From IMG/VR virus record IMGVR_UViG_3300030012_001673, positions 1-41,254 of that record: a stretch of DNA of 41,254 nt. One strand, 5' to 3'. The position numbers were made by a program, and so were the translations under genes. The first letter of the stretch is position 1. Each line of letters starts with the position of its first letter. The notes under the pieces are model-generated. The model searched no databases, had not been told where the DNA came from, and saw only the letters and a program-made list of their open reading frames with translations. Shown here in pieces: positions 7,314 through 14,358 of this stretch. This DNA is from a virus.

Positions 7314-7848
7314 CGAAGGTAATTTTGTAGTGGTTCTCAGCGAGTTGACAGTTGCGCCTTGCTGCTAGAATTAGATCCATGGTTGACCCTGGCTTGGCGG
7401 ACCACACCATACAGTCTACGCCACATTCTTGGGCGTGTTTTTCGGTCTGCCGCATGAGTTTCAGACCCACGCCTCGACGGAAGTTCGGATCGATATAAAG
7501 GCTGTCGCTAGAAGCAATAATCGTATCGTGGTGGCCGTGCCGATACAGGATTGTAGTGCTGTATCCGATCATGTGCTTGTTGAGGTAAACCCCTATGCAC
7601 ATAAGACTTTGCTTGTGCTCTAGAACTTTGTATCTATCGAGATCTAGCGCAAACTCTTTGCCATCAAGCTCTTGGCAATGTTGCTCGAAAAGGTAGTAGC
7701 CGTCTTGGATCAATACCTCTAGCGTAATCGGAGCAATTTCTAAATCAGATGTTGTCGTAAGGGTCTCTGTCCCAGCCGTTTCGGTCTCTTTTGCTGCCTG
7801 CACGGGCCATCTCGTAGCGGTCGATTGACTTCTGGATTGGGCTAGCAA
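7297..7848 (-). CDS. GNAT-like acetyltransferase-fold protein
   Basis: The open frame encodes up to 183 aa. The GNAT-like part includes an acetyl-CoA-loop-like segment, LYIDPNFRRGVGLKLMRQTE (R-R-G-V-G in place of the usual R/Q-x-x-G-x-G/A), preceded by strands with MIGYSTTILYR and followed by GVDCMVWSAKPGS. Proteins of this type often lie beside terminase in T7-like phages, and T7 gp13 is a related position and fold. The upstream ATG at 7848 would overlap terminase by about 100 bases. A TTG at 7713 next to GAGGTA, or another unusual codon near 7745, may be the true start. The substrate is unknown. Confidence 0.65.
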   Translation of the reverse strand: MLAQSRSQSTATRWPVQAAKETETAGTETLTTTSDLEIAPITLEVLIQDGYYLFEQHCQELDGKEFALDLDRYKVLEHKQSLMCIGVYLNKHMIGYSTTILYRHGHHDTIIASSDSLYIDPNFRRGVGLKLMRQTEKHAQECGVDCMVWSAKPGSTMDLILAARRNCQLAENHYKITFDGQHD

Positions 7849-9100
7849 ACGTCAGCGCCAGCGCATCCGCAAGGTCGGGGCTCCCCGCATTCTGGAGCCT
7901 TTTCTTGATCTGGTCCTTCGACTCTAGCACACGTCTACCAGAGGTGTCGAAGCTGTAGGTTGGCGTCGCGAGTTCTTGTTTCAGCGACAATGAGTCAGGG
8001 ATCGCACCACCGCCCTGTAGCCAGTCACGCATCTCGAACCACATCTCGGTTCGACGGTTGACATGCAAGGTGTGACGGTTGGCGCGACCCCCGAATGGCA
8101 CTTCGATGATGTGATAACCCAGTTGCTTGAGACGGTCGATGACCCCAGCGCCCGCCCCGCTGTCAATAAACGTCGCATCTGGGTGCCAGTCCCCGATCGC
8201 TTGTGCAACGAGGTCTGCTAACTGCATGTTGTCTACGCCTCGGTAGACCAAAGCGGGAAAAGCCTGTGGGCCTTGCCGCTTCATAATGACGCTACGGTCG
8301 TCACCGAACCGGGCTGGGTCTACGCCCATGACTCGGGGAGCAGCGATGAGGTCGTGCGCCTGATAGATCCGTTTTGAAGCCACCTCAGCCACGTCCAGGC
8401 TGATCAATTGGTCGTCGCCAGCGGCTGAGAAGTCACAGAGCATCTCACGCGAAAACGCGGTTTCGCTCATCTCCTGCCTCATCCGGTCGATCTCTGTAGA
8501 GGGCAGAGCATCTGTGTCTTGGCAGGTAAACCTAGCCGCATACCAGGACGATCCGGGCGTCTTCATGGACGCAGAAGCCCTGTAGAACAGTTCTGAGAAC
8601 AGGTTGATGCCCTGCGGGGTGCCAATAAACAGCGCCCAACCAAGCCGGTCTGCGAGCGCAGGCTGGATGATCTCGTGCCAGACCTCTGGCTTCATCTGGG
8701 CCACCTCGTCCAAGACCACGCCGTCGAGCCTGACGCCCCGCATAGCGTCTGGATTGTCCGCTCCGTAGATCTTGATGATGGCCTTGTTGTGCTTGAACTT
8801 GACCGCAAGCTCGCCTTCTTGAATGACCGCAGCACCCTGCGCCACAAGCCCCTCTACGCGCTGCTTGAGCCTGTTCCAGGCAATAGCCTTGGCCTGCTTG
8901 AGTTGCGGCGCGACGTAAAAGAACGTTCCGAGATCCTGCTTGCAGGACATGGCGCAGTCTAGCAGTTCCATGAGCGCAAGCTCCGTCTTCCCAGCCCGCC
9001 TGTGCAAGGCCAAGACCGTGAACCTAGCCTTGTTGATGTGGCACATCCGCTGCCAATCTCGCGGCTCGTAGTCCAAAGATAGATTTACGCTCTTAGACAT
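7745..9100 (-). CDS. Terminase large subunit (DNA packaging ATPase and nuclease)
   Basis: A 451-aa protein with the complete two-domain architecture. The N-terminal ATPase has a Walker A HRRAGKT (about 33-39), a Walker B VVLDE (128-132) and a coupling-type FIGTPQG (158-164). The C-terminal RNase H-like nuclease has MGVDPARFGDD (D261), FIDSGAGAG (about 315-323) and a late DLADALALTFA with the third acidic residue. It pumps DNA into the procapsid through the connector and cuts it. The GGAGG site ahead of the ATG can pair with CCTCC just upstream (see 9109-9123). Confidence 0.93.
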   Translation of the reverse strand: MSKSVNLSLDYEPRDWQRMCHINKARFTVLALHRRAGKTELALMELLDCAMSCKQDLGTFFYVAPQLKQAKAIAWNRLKQRVEGLVAQGAAVIQEGELAVKFKHNKAIIKIYGADNPDAMRGVRLDGVVLDEVAQMKPEVWHEIIQPALADRLGWALFIGTPQGINLFSELFYRASASMKTPGSSWYAARFTCQDTDALPSTEIDRMRQEMSETAFSREMLCDFSAAGDDQLISLDVAEVASKRIYQAHDLIAAPRVMGVDPARFGDDRSVIMKRQGPQAFPALVYRGVDNMQLADLVAQAIGDWHPDATFIDSGAGAGVIDRLKQLGYHIIEVPFGGRANRHTLHVNRRTEMWFEMRDWLQGGGAIPDSLSLKQELATPTYSFDTSGRRVLESKDQIKKRLQNAGSPDLADALALTFASPIQKSIDRYEMARAGSKRDRNGWDRDPYDNI

Positions 9101-9108
9101 CTACATTA

Positions 9109-9123
9109 CCTCCTGAAAGGAGG
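9109..9123 (-). promoter_or_regulatory. Shine-Dalgarno hairpin before large terminase
   Basis: CCTCC TTTCA GGAGG read on the - strand forms a 5-bp hairpin that contains the ribosome binding site of the large terminase gene. Pairing would hide the site, so translation may depend on a ribosome arriving from the small subunit gene or on another factor. The stem is short, so the effect could be modest. Confidence 0.4.
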
Positions 9124-9137
9124 TCGAAAAATAAAGC

Positions 9138-9173
9138 CTTACAGTAAGCCCACCCAAAAAAAATGGGGTGGGC
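9138..9173 (-). promoter_or_regulatory. Palindrome CTTACAGTAAG and GC-rich hairpin between the terminase genes
   Basis: A perfect palindrome around one central base, CTTACAGTAAG (9138-9148), abuts an 8-bp hairpin GCCCACCC / GGGTGGGC (9148-9173) with an A-rich loop. The palindrome recurs in the divergent region at 9788-9798 and 9812-9822, so it may be a protein binding site. The hairpin follows the small terminase stop and may act as an attenuator or RNA processing site. It has no T-run after the stem on the coding strand. Confidence 0.4.
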
Positions 9174-9177
9174 GGTA

Positions 9178-9726
9178 TTAACCGTTGTCTGTGAGGGGGT
9201 CGTCGGGAGACGGGGGGTCGATTTCTACGGTAACGCGAGGTTTGGAGGGGGTTTGTGTGTTGGAGGTGTTGTGTTCCTCTCCCCCGCCGCGTGCGTGCGC
9301 CAGCGGTGACCGCCCTGGGGTGGGGGTCGTTTCTCTCGGCACGCCTGTTACCACCACTACGGTAGCGCCGGACTCGTTGCCCCCTTTCGCTTCACCGTAA
9401 CGCTCTGGGCTCCACCGCGACAGGAGCCAGCGTCTTGCGTCCAAGCGCAACCGGTCCACGTTCACCGTTTCCGGTGTGGCGGAATCGGCGATGTCGAGCA
9501 TCTCAGCAGCCAAGCTATCGTGCCCGATGGTCCTCGCTTCCAATACGTCACGCCGAAACCCTTCGTCTTTTTCGGCCCACCGATAAAGTACCGATTCGCA
9601 AATCCCTTCCGCTCTAGCGAAAGCGCGTAGCGTACGGCCCGCCGCAAGCCATTCAAGGAACCGGTCACATACGGCGCGGGGTAAAGGGCTTAGCGGCCGT
9701 CCTGGCTTGCGCTGCTGCGTATCCAT
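9178..9726 (-). CDS. Terminase small subunit (DNA recognition)
   Basis: A 182-aa protein directly upstream of the large terminase. The N-terminal part holds GRPLSPLP....DRFLEWLAAGRTLRAFARAEGICESVLYRW (about 8-51), a helix-turn-helix of the terminase small subunit type. Then follow an LDARRWLLSRWSPERYG oligomerisation-like segment and a Pro/Thr-rich disordered tail. Small terminases bind the packaging start site and recruit the large subunit. It is the first gene of the - strand late region, starting next to the divergent control region. The C-terminal half is GC-rich compared with its neighbours. Confidence 0.82.
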   Translation of the reverse strand: MDTQQRKPGRPLSPLPRAVCDRFLEWLAAGRTLRAFARAEGICESVLYRWAEKDEGFRRDVLEARTIGHDSLAAEMLDIADSATPETVNVDRLRLDARRWLLSRWSPERYGEAKGGNESGATVVVVTGVPRETTPTPGRSPLAHARGGGEEHNTSNTQTPSKPRVTVEIDPPSPDDPLTDNG

Positions 9727-10215
9727 GCTGCCGATTGTAGCTAGCCGCGAAATATTTTGCGATCCTTAACTCACGCCCACATATATACTTACAGTAAAGC
9801 CTACAAGATTTCTTACCGTAAACTAAATCCGCAGCCTTGATCGGACGATATACAGATGCCAAACTAGGCAACGTTGCCGATGACGGTTCGCGATGGCGGC
9901 CGGATCGGCGAAGCTTCTTTGAAAACTAGGGTTGATCGAGCAACCGGCCAATCGCCGGTAGCATCAAGGGTGAACGAAACCACCCAACGCCTGATCCGAT
10001 TATTCCTCCTTTGCCTACGGGTATTGGAGCCATCGGGCGAGCGCTTGGGCAAAGTAGGACGCCGCAACGGGTGCTTGGTTAGGTTGCTCCAAACGTATCG
10101 CAACGGGCAAAGGCCCGGCGCGGTGTTCCGCATCCCAAGCAATTGGGGAGATAGTCGCGGCCGAAAGGTCAGAGCCCCAAACGGGCCGCACCACGTAGAT
10201 ACAGACGCGAGAAGG
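9727..10215. promoter_or_regulatory. Divergent control region between late (-) and early (+) genes
   Basis: This stretch has no convincing gene. The left 110 bases are AT-rich and hold two copies of a palindrome, CTTACAGTAAA (9788-9798) and CTTACCGTAAA (9812-9822), with a TATATA (9782-9787) beside them. TTGCGA at 9757-9762 could be a -35 box for + strand transcription, but the 19-base spacing is long. The repeats could be operators controlling both directions. Two overlapping frames of about 90-115 codons in 9864-10224 look like random GC-rich reading frames. An origin or packaging site here is possible but not shown. Confidence 0.4.
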
Positions 10216-10312
10216 GCGCTTTAGAGCGCAGCCTAGCGTAGCCGATCCGTTCCTTGCCCCGATGGCGGCAAGGTGTACTCAGCGGACGGGCAGCATAGTT
10301 GGCGGCTATGCT
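10216..10312 (+). promoter_or_regulatory. Three-hairpin leader of the first early gene
   Basis: Three perfect hairpins lie in a row ahead of the first + strand gene: GCGCT TTAG AGCGC (10216-10229), CCTTGCC / GGCAAGG (10252-10273) and AGCATAG / CTATGCT (10292-10312). About 45 bases later comes the AGAGGAAA ribosome site. The arrangement resembles the hairpin leaders before 10905, 12037 and 13023. They may protect the messenger or be sites of RNase cleavage. Confidence 0.45.
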
Positions 10313-10369
10313 TGGGACATTGCACGTTGCGATAGCCCAAACCCTATTCGCCAACAAAAGAGGAAACAT

Positions 10370-10546
10370 ATGTTAGTCCGCATCTCATACGAGATCGACG
10401 TTCCATCGGAATCATCCGATCTATCTCCCATCCTGGACGCTGCGAACGAGGTGCTTGACGCCGTCGTCTACAATGTCGAAAGCATGATTCAAGGCCGCGT
10501 CCTCTATGACCAGGACAACGCTGCATGCGTGGAGTACGTCAAGTAA
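10370..10546 (+). CDS. Hypothetical 58-aa acidic protein
   Basis: The ATG at 10370 was chosen because AGAGGAAA lies just before it. The longer frame from 10262 would run through the leader hairpins. The product is acidic (MLVRISYEIDVPSESSDLSP...), with alternating hydrophobic residues suggesting a small alpha/beta protein. I do not recognise it. As the first gene after the divergent region it is a candidate early protein acting on the host, but nothing in the sequence proves this. Confidence 0.6.
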   Translation: MLVRISYEIDVPSESSDLSPILDAANEVLDAVVYNVESMIQGRVLYDQDNAACVEYVK

Positions 10547-10575
10547 TGCACGATAGCTACACAAGGGGGCGACGA

Positions 10576-10824
10576 ATGAGCACCAAACCTATCACGCTTG
10601 ACCGTCCTGTGACGGTCTATCTCGTTCCGTGGCCTACCCATGGCGAGCTACGGCCCACCATACCCGCAGGAACCGTTCTGCGTCCTGCCACAAACTTGCC
10701 GGACCAAGGCTGCTTTTGGGTAGACGCATGGGAAGGTATCACAGATCTACAACGAGAAATTGTAGACGGTCCTGGCGTCTTACTCCGCCCGCTAGATATC
10801 CAAGGGTATCACGACGGACAATAG
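10576..10824 (+). CDS. Hypothetical 82-aa protein
   Basis: ATG 10576 is preceded by AAGGGGG at good spacing; an in-frame ATG at 10546 exists but lacks such a site. The product (MSTKPITLDRPVTVYLVPWP...) is Pro- and aromatic-rich, probably a small beta barrel, with no known motif. Its TAG stop lies 4 bases before the first copy of the three-hairpin RNA element, in the same relation as the 87-aa gene has to the second copy. Confidence 0.6.
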   Translation: MSTKPITLDRPVTVYLVPWPTHGELRPTIPAGTVLRPATNLPDQGCFWVDAWEGITDLQREIVDGPGVLLRPLDIQGYHDGQ

Positions 10825-10827
10825 ACC

Positions 10828-10878
10828 GGCGCATTGCGCCGCGAGCATCCCACGGGGTTCTCGCGAGGCAATTCTGCC
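10828..10878 (+). ncRNA. Three-hairpin RNA element, copy 1
   Basis: Three consecutive hairpins: GGCGC/GCGCC (10828-10840), a long stem CGCGAG C AUCC [CACG] GGGU U CUCGCG (10840-10865) and GGCA/UGCC (10867-10878). Copy 2 at 11932-11981 has the same loops and layout. The two differ in the long stem at two adjacent base pairs, each changed on both sides (G-C to U-A, A-U to G-C), so pairing is kept while sequence changes. It lies 4 bases after a stop codon and 27 bases before the GP88-family gene. It could be a 5' leader regulating that gene, an RNA processing site, or a small RNA. Confidence 0.65.
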
Positions 10879-10904
10879 TACGCCAAACATAAGGAATAGC
10901 AACC

Positions 10905-11639
10905 ATGGACCTATTGACCATAGGCAACCCGAAAACCGAGAAGGGCAACGGGTTGGGATACCTAACCGCGATCATGCACCTTGCACCGGCTACACTAGCC
11001 GGTGTTGGAAACCTCTGCCCGTGGGCTTCGCCCGCGTGCGTAGCGGCGTGTCTCAATACCGCCGGGCGCGGTGGCATTATCAAGAAGGGCGAGACGACGA
11101 ACGCGATCCAGCAGGCGCGGATAGCGCGTAGCCGGATGTTCGCGAACGATCGGCCCGCATTCCTCGCCAAGCTACGCAAGGAAATACAAGCGCACGTGCG
11201 CCGCGCACAACGGCACGGGCTGAGGCCAGCCGTGCGCTTGAACGGAACAAGTGACTTGCCGTTCGAACGTATCGCGCCGGAGATCTTCGCGGAGTTTCCC
11301 AACGTGCGTTTCTACGATTACACCAAATCGGACAAGCGCATGCTGCGGCAACGTCGCGCCGACTGGCCCGCCAATTACTCGCTCACGTTCTCACGTAGCG
11401 AGACTAACGAGCCAGCATCGCTAGCGGTGCTCGCCGCTGGGCACAACGTCGCCGTAGTGTTCCAGAAGGCCTTGCCGGAATACTGGGAAGGCTTCCCGGT
11501 AGTAGACGGCGATAAGCACGATCTACGCTTCCTCGATCCTGTCGGCGGATTCGTCGTCGGGCTCAAGGCCAAGGGCAAAGCACGACGCGATAACAGCGGA
11601 TTCGTGGTCGCGTCTCAATCTCTCACCATGGCGGGCTAA
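10905..11639 (+). CDS. GP88-family phage protein with N-terminal Cys cluster
   Basis: A 244-aa protein. The N-terminal half carries GNPKTEKGNGLGYLTAIMHL followed by a Cys cluster C38-x6-C45-x3-C49 (CPWASPACVAACL), a signature I associate with the phage gene product 88 family. The rest contains RLNGTSDLPFE and FYDYTKSDKRM segments typical of that family. The function is unknown. The Cys cluster could hold a metal or an iron-sulfur centre. AAGGAATAG precedes the ATG. The gene is framed by the two copies of the three-hairpin element, one before it and one two genes on. Confidence 0.75.
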   Translation: MDLLTIGNPKTEKGNGLGYLTAIMHLAPATLAGVGNLCPWASPACVAACLNTAGRGGIIKKGETTNAIQQARIARSRMFANDRPAFLAKLRKEIQAHVRRAQRHGLRPAVRLNGTSDLPFERIAPEIFAEFPNVRFYDYTKSDKRMLRQRRADWPANYSLTFSRSETNEPASLAVLAAGHNVAVVFQKALPEYWEGFPVVDGDKHDLRFLDPVGGFVVGLKAKGKARRDNSGFVVASQSLTMAG

Positions 11640-11668
11640 CGCTCGCCGCAACCCCGATAGGAGCAACG

Positions 11669-11932
11669 ATGGATATCATCCGAACCGAAGATCTAGATCG
11701 CGTCATGAATACCGACAAGCGGTACATCGGCGCGAGCAATTCGCCCAACGTCTACTGGCATTTTAGCCATCATACGTGGCAACGCCTCGACGAAGAAGGC
11801 TATGGCCCGTTCCTTTGCTCGGAAGCAGAGATAGTGCGATGGGAATCGCAATTCGCGCAGGAGGAAGGGCGCGAGGAGATGACCTTCCACGAACTGATGA
11901 CCTCCGGATTTCACCCCACAGATTTGGAGTAG
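11669..11932 (+). CDS. Hypothetical 87-aa acidic protein
   Basis: Starts with ATG after GATAGGAGCAACG. The product is acidic, rich in Glu, His and Trp (MDIIRTEDLDRVMNTDKRY...), with no motif I know. It follows the GP88-family gene by 29 bases. Its TAG stop overlaps the first base of RNA element copy 2 at 11932. Confidence 0.6.
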   Translation: MDIIRTEDLDRVMNTDKRYIGASNSPNVYWHFSHHTWQRLDEEGYGPFLCSEAEIVRWESQFAQEEGREEMTFHELMTSGFHPTDLE

Positions 11933-11981
11933 GCGCTCTGCGCCGCTGGCATCCTACGGGGTTCCAGCGGGGCAACGTGCC
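11932..11981 (+). ncRNA. Three-hairpin RNA element, copy 2
   Basis: The same layout as copy 1: GGCGC/GCGCC (11932-11944), long stem CGCUGG C AUCC [UACG] GGGU U CCAGCG (11944-11969) and GGCA/UGCC (11971-11981). The apical loop C(UACG)G is a UNCG-type tetraloop, and copy 1 has C(CACG)G. The C-U mismatch inside the stem and the AUCC/GGGU inner helix are identical in both. It lies 56 bases before the DUF932 gene and is followed by another palindrome (11989-12006). Confidence 0.65.
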
Positions 11982-11988
11982 CAACATC

Positions 11989-12006
11989 CCTAGCAATGTT
12001 GCTAGG
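11989..12006 (+). promoter_or_regulatory. 18-base palindrome in the DUF932 leader
   Basis: CCTAGCAATGTTGCTAGG is a perfect palindrome except for the two central bases (8-bp arms). It lies between RNA element copy 2 and the DUF932 start at 12037. It may be a fourth hairpin of the leader or a DNA operator. No promoter boxes are obvious next to it. Confidence 0.45.
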
Positions 12007-12036
12007 TTCCCGACTGATACCTATCAAGGTTTAGAT

Positions 12037-12942
12037 ATGACGACCGTAACGCCAATTCTCTCAAACGATCCTCTCTCTATGCTCCGCTCGTGGGAGCCTG
12101 TGAAGACGCCCGGTTTCTACCGGGACCAGACGGGCACCATGCAGAGCACCGAGGGCGTGGCTCAGATCGTATACCGTAGCGACGACGGCGCTGCCTTGGG
12201 CAGCATCGGAGCCAATGCGGATGTGATCTCCAACCGTGCGAAGGTCGATCTGTTCGACGAGCTACGCGCTCGCGGGGTTCTCACGGACCTCTCCTGCGGC
12301 GAGTTTGACAACGGGCAGATCGTCTGGTTGCAGGGCCGATCCGCGCAGGGTCGCGCAGAGATTCGACCGGGACACGAGATCCAGAACCGTCTCACGATGA
12401 TGGACGGATACGTAGGCAAGACGACGTTGCAGATCTGCGACTTTAACTACAACGTGTTCTGCAAGAACCAGTGGCGAGCCATTGGCCGCGCCACTACTAA
12501 GAACGGACACCGCATCCGTCACACCAGCCGCGTCAAGCTACGATTTGACGACGTGGTCAAGCAGATCATGGCTAGTGCCGAGCGGTTCCGCCACAACATC
12601 GAGATGCTCAAGCACCTCGACAAGCAACGCGCCGACTTCACGGACCTGCGAGCTATGCTTGACAGCATCGCACCGCTACCCGCCAAGGTAGACCAGGAGC
12701 TTGGCAGAGTCACGGAGCGCACCATCGCCCGTGTCCAGAACACCCGCGACCGCATCGCGTGGGCGTATGAATACGCACCCGCTGCTGCACCCGGCACGCG
12801 ATACGGCATTCTTCAGGCCGTGACGTACTGGTGCTCGCACGATCGTGGGCACGACCGCACCCGTGCCAAGGCTAACATGCTTGGCGAAGGTGCTCGCATC
12901 GGACAGCAGGCGATGCTCGATCTGCTGGACCGTCGCAACTAG
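12037..12942 (+). CDS. DUF932 phage/plasmid-type protein
   Basis: A 301-aa protein starting MTTVTPILSND. ATG 12037 was chosen because the longer frame from 11776 runs back through the previous gene and the RNA element. Features of DUF932 proteins by eye are an N-terminal W.PV..P....Q, an early VIYRSDDG.ALG region, a central ...NRLTMMDGYVGKTTLQIC motif followed by NVFCKNQW, and a C-terminal AWAYEYAPAA.GTRYGILQAVTYWCSHDR. Members are common in phages and plasmids. Some have been linked to DNA metabolism or host takeover, but the biochemical role is not known. Confidence 0.8.
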   Translation: MTTVTPILSNDPLSMLRSWEPVKTPGFYRDQTGTMQSTEGVAQIVYRSDDGAALGSIGANADVISNRAKVDLFDELRARGVLTDLSCGEFDNGQIVWLQGRSAQGRAEIRPGHEIQNRLTMMDGYVGKTTLQICDFNYNVFCKNQWRAIGRATTKNGHRIRHTSRVKLRFDDVVKQIMASAERFRHNIEMLKHLDKQRADFTDLRAMLDSIAPLPAKVDQELGRVTERTIARVQNTRDRIAWAYEYAPAAAPGTRYGILQAVTYWCSHDRGHDRTRAKANMLGEGARIGQQAMLDLLDRRN

Positions 12943-12949
12943 TCCGCTC

Positions 12950-13006
12950 GCCGGGGGGCGCGTCTTTCCCCCGGCATCCATTGCCTAGCGTGCTGGCTCC
13001 GCACGC
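12950..13006 (+). promoter_or_regulatory. Two-hairpin leader before the 156-aa gene
   Basis: An 8-bp hairpin GCCGGGGG / CCCCCGGC (12950-12975) comes right after the DUF932 stop. A 6-bp hairpin GCGTGC / GCACGC (12988-13006) lies just before the ribosome site AAAAGGAAA. The first could be a weak terminator, although TTT lies in its loop rather than after the stem. Together they repeat the hairpin-leader pattern of this operon. Confidence 0.45.
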
Positions 13007-13022
13007 AACAACTGAAAAGGAA

Positions 13023-13493
13023 ATGAACTACCAAACTCTCCTGGACTACGCGCCTAAGGTGGCGCAACGTCTCTCCGAACACGGTCCTTACGACACCGTG
13101 TGGGATCGCTACCCTGGCATGCTCGCATCGATGTGCGAACGCATCCGCAGCGGCGACTTGCAGCCGAGCAGCGGCGAGGTTCGCAATTGGATGGGCATGT
13201 TGCAGGACATCGATTACACTCTGCTGCCTGACGTGCTGCGCCGCCGTGCCGAGCACGACGCCGAGCAGCGACGCCGCGACGCCGTCCGCGCCGAGATCCT
13301 CTCCGAACACGGCGAGCGGTGCGAGAACAACGCCTGCTGGGAAGACTCTCCCGAGTGCTCCCTGGAAACGCTTACGCTCTACAAGGGCGAGGTGCTCTGC
13401 CCAGACTGCCTCGACGGCACAAAGGAATGGGAGCGCGAGCGCAGCAACGAATACGAATACCAGAACCACATCCCTCACCACGACCGGGGCTAG
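13023..13493 (+). CDS. Hypothetical 156-aa protein with Cys-rich C-terminus
   Basis: Starts at ATG 13023 behind AAAAGGAA. The N-terminal 100 residues are helical with a long Arg/Glu/Ala stretch (RRRAEHDAEQRRRDAVRAE). The C-terminal part contains C-x4-C, C-x6-C and CPDC, which together could bind zinc. No family is recognised. Its TAG stop sits in the loop of a GC-rich hairpin (13484-13500). Confidence 0.6.
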   Translation: MNYQTLLDYAPKVAQRLSEHGPYDTVWDRYPGMLASMCERIRSGDLQPSSGEVRNWMGMLQDIDYTLLPDVLRRRAEHDAEQRRRDAVRAEILSEHGERCENNACWEDSPECSLETLTLYKGEVLCPDCLDGTKEWERERSNEYEYQNHIPHHDRG

Positions 13494-13500
13494 TCCCCGG
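13484..13500 (+). terminator. Stop-codon hairpin
   Basis: CCGGGG CTAGT CCCCGG forms a 6-bp GC stem with the TAG stop of the 156-aa gene in its loop. There is no T-run, so strong intrinsic termination is unlikely. It could slow ribosomes at the stop, protect the messenger 3' end, or be cut by RNase. A similar arrangement occurs at 23407-23425. Confidence 0.35.
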
Positions 13501-13518
13501 CACAAACCAAGGAAAGCA

Positions 13519-13728
13519 ATGACAGACATCCGACAGGCCCGCGTTCTCGGCGGGCTAGGAGCCTCGCTCGACACCGTGCGAGACTATCTCCCCTCCAACT
13601 ACACCGCGACTGAGGATGCTGACGGCATCCTGATCAGCGGCAAGGACAGCCACGGCTGGACCCTCGACGGCTACGTGATCCCGCGCCTCGGCTCGGCACT
13701 GATCGCAGTCAAGGAGGTGACGCCGTGA
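13519..13728 (+). CDS. Hypothetical 69-aa protein
   Basis: ATG 13519 follows AAGGAAAGCA. The product (MTDIRQARVLGGLGASLDTV...) has a short helix then several predicted strands, ending in ALIAVKEVTP. The same EVTP ending, and the same DNA around the stop (AAGGAGGTGACGCCGTGA), occurs in the gene at 13934-14242. This suggests duplication of a gene end plus ribosome site. The function is unknown. Confidence 0.55.
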   Translation: MTDIRQARVLGGLGASLDTVRDYLPSNYTATEDADGILISGKDSHGWTLDGYVIPRLGSALIAVKEVTP

Positions 13729-13937
13729 TTCACCGCAAATATGCAAAGGAGAAAGCAATGCGATACATCGTCCGCAAATGTGACGATGGCGACACCATAC
13801 CGGGTAAGACCTGCCCGTGGTCGTGGGATGTCGTCGAGATCGACGACGGCACAGAGCGTGTCGTCGCCAACTTCAACACGCGAGCCGCCGCAAGGTCCGA
13901 GCGCGCCGCACGACTTCAAGAAGAGGTGAAAGCATGA
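13725..13937 (+). CDS. Hypothetical 59-70-aa protein
   Basis: Two starts are possible. GTG 13725 overlaps the previous stop (GTGA) and follows AAGGAGG, giving 70 aa. ATG 13758 follows AAAGGAG and gives 59 aa (MRYIVRKCDDGDTIPG...). The core looks like a small beta protein with a charged C-terminal helix. No family is recognised. The stop overlaps the next ATG (ATGA), so the two are translationally coupled. Confidence 0.55.
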   Translation: MIHRKYAKEKAMRYIVRKCDDGDTIPGKTCPWSWDVVEIDDGTERVVANFNTRAAARSERAARLQEEVKA

Positions 13938-14242
13938 CCTTCTACACCATAACCATTCCCCATAAGGCTAAGTCATGGGGTGCCCTGGATCGGGACGAGT
14001 TTGGCGTCAACATGAGCCACTCTGAGGCTCTGGCGTTTGGCATTTACAGCGGCTGGTCCAGGGAGGACGCTAAGGTATTCGCAGATGCTTACTCGAAACA
14101 CTACCCAGTAGACGCTTCGAGTAGGTCCGACAAGGATCGCGAGCAGGTGCGTTTGTTGATACTGCGGCGTGAGGCTTGCGTATACCTGAAGTCTGGAGCG
14201 CGTGGCATTCTTGTTTATGAAGAGAAGGAGGTGACGCCGTGA
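13934..14242 (+). CDS. Hypothetical 102-aa protein
   Basis: ATG 13934 overlaps the previous stop (ATGA). The product (MTFYTITIPHKAKSWGALDRDEFG...) has a mixed alpha/beta composition with a SHSEALAFGIYSGWSREDA segment and ends in EVTP. The frame extends upstream to 13817, but that part overlaps the preceding gene and is not needed. I do not recognise the family. Confidence 0.55.
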   Translation: MTFYTITIPHKAKSWGALDRDEFGVNMSHSEALAFGIYSGWSREDAKVFADAYSKHYPVDASSRSDKDREQVRLLILRREACVYLKSGARGILVYEEKEVTP

Positions 14243-14358
14243 TGAGCTTTTCAATCATCGCTGCCGTCGTCGCGTCCTTCTTCGTGGCGTGGCGTTTCGG
14301 ATCGTGGCTCCAAGCTATCGACCAAAACCAAACAAACGCACAAGGAGGTGACGAATGA
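14242..14358 (+). CDS. 38-aa single-pass membrane peptide
   Basis: An ATG-started frame overlapping the stop of the previous gene and, at its end, the ATG of the next (ATGA). The peptide begins MSFSIIAAVVASFFVAWRFG, one membrane-spanning helix, followed by a polar Gln/Asn-rich tail that also encodes the ribosome site of the next gene. AAGGAGG lies 9 bases before the ATG. Its tight coupling on both sides argues that it is real. Function unknown. Confidence 0.55.
   Translation: MSFSIIAAVVASFFVAWRFGSWLQAIDQNQTNAQGGDE

Noticed and set aside
9864-10224. Overlapping reading frames on both strands in the divergent region (about 92 and 116 codons)
   Set aside because: Arg/Pro/Leu-rich random-looking products, no ribosome site, no family resemblance; the region carries promoter-like and repeat sequences.
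12939-13574. 211-codon frame on the - strand
   Set aside because: Lies opposite two well-supported + strand genes with good ribosome sites; long frames on the reverse strand are expected in GC-rich sequence.
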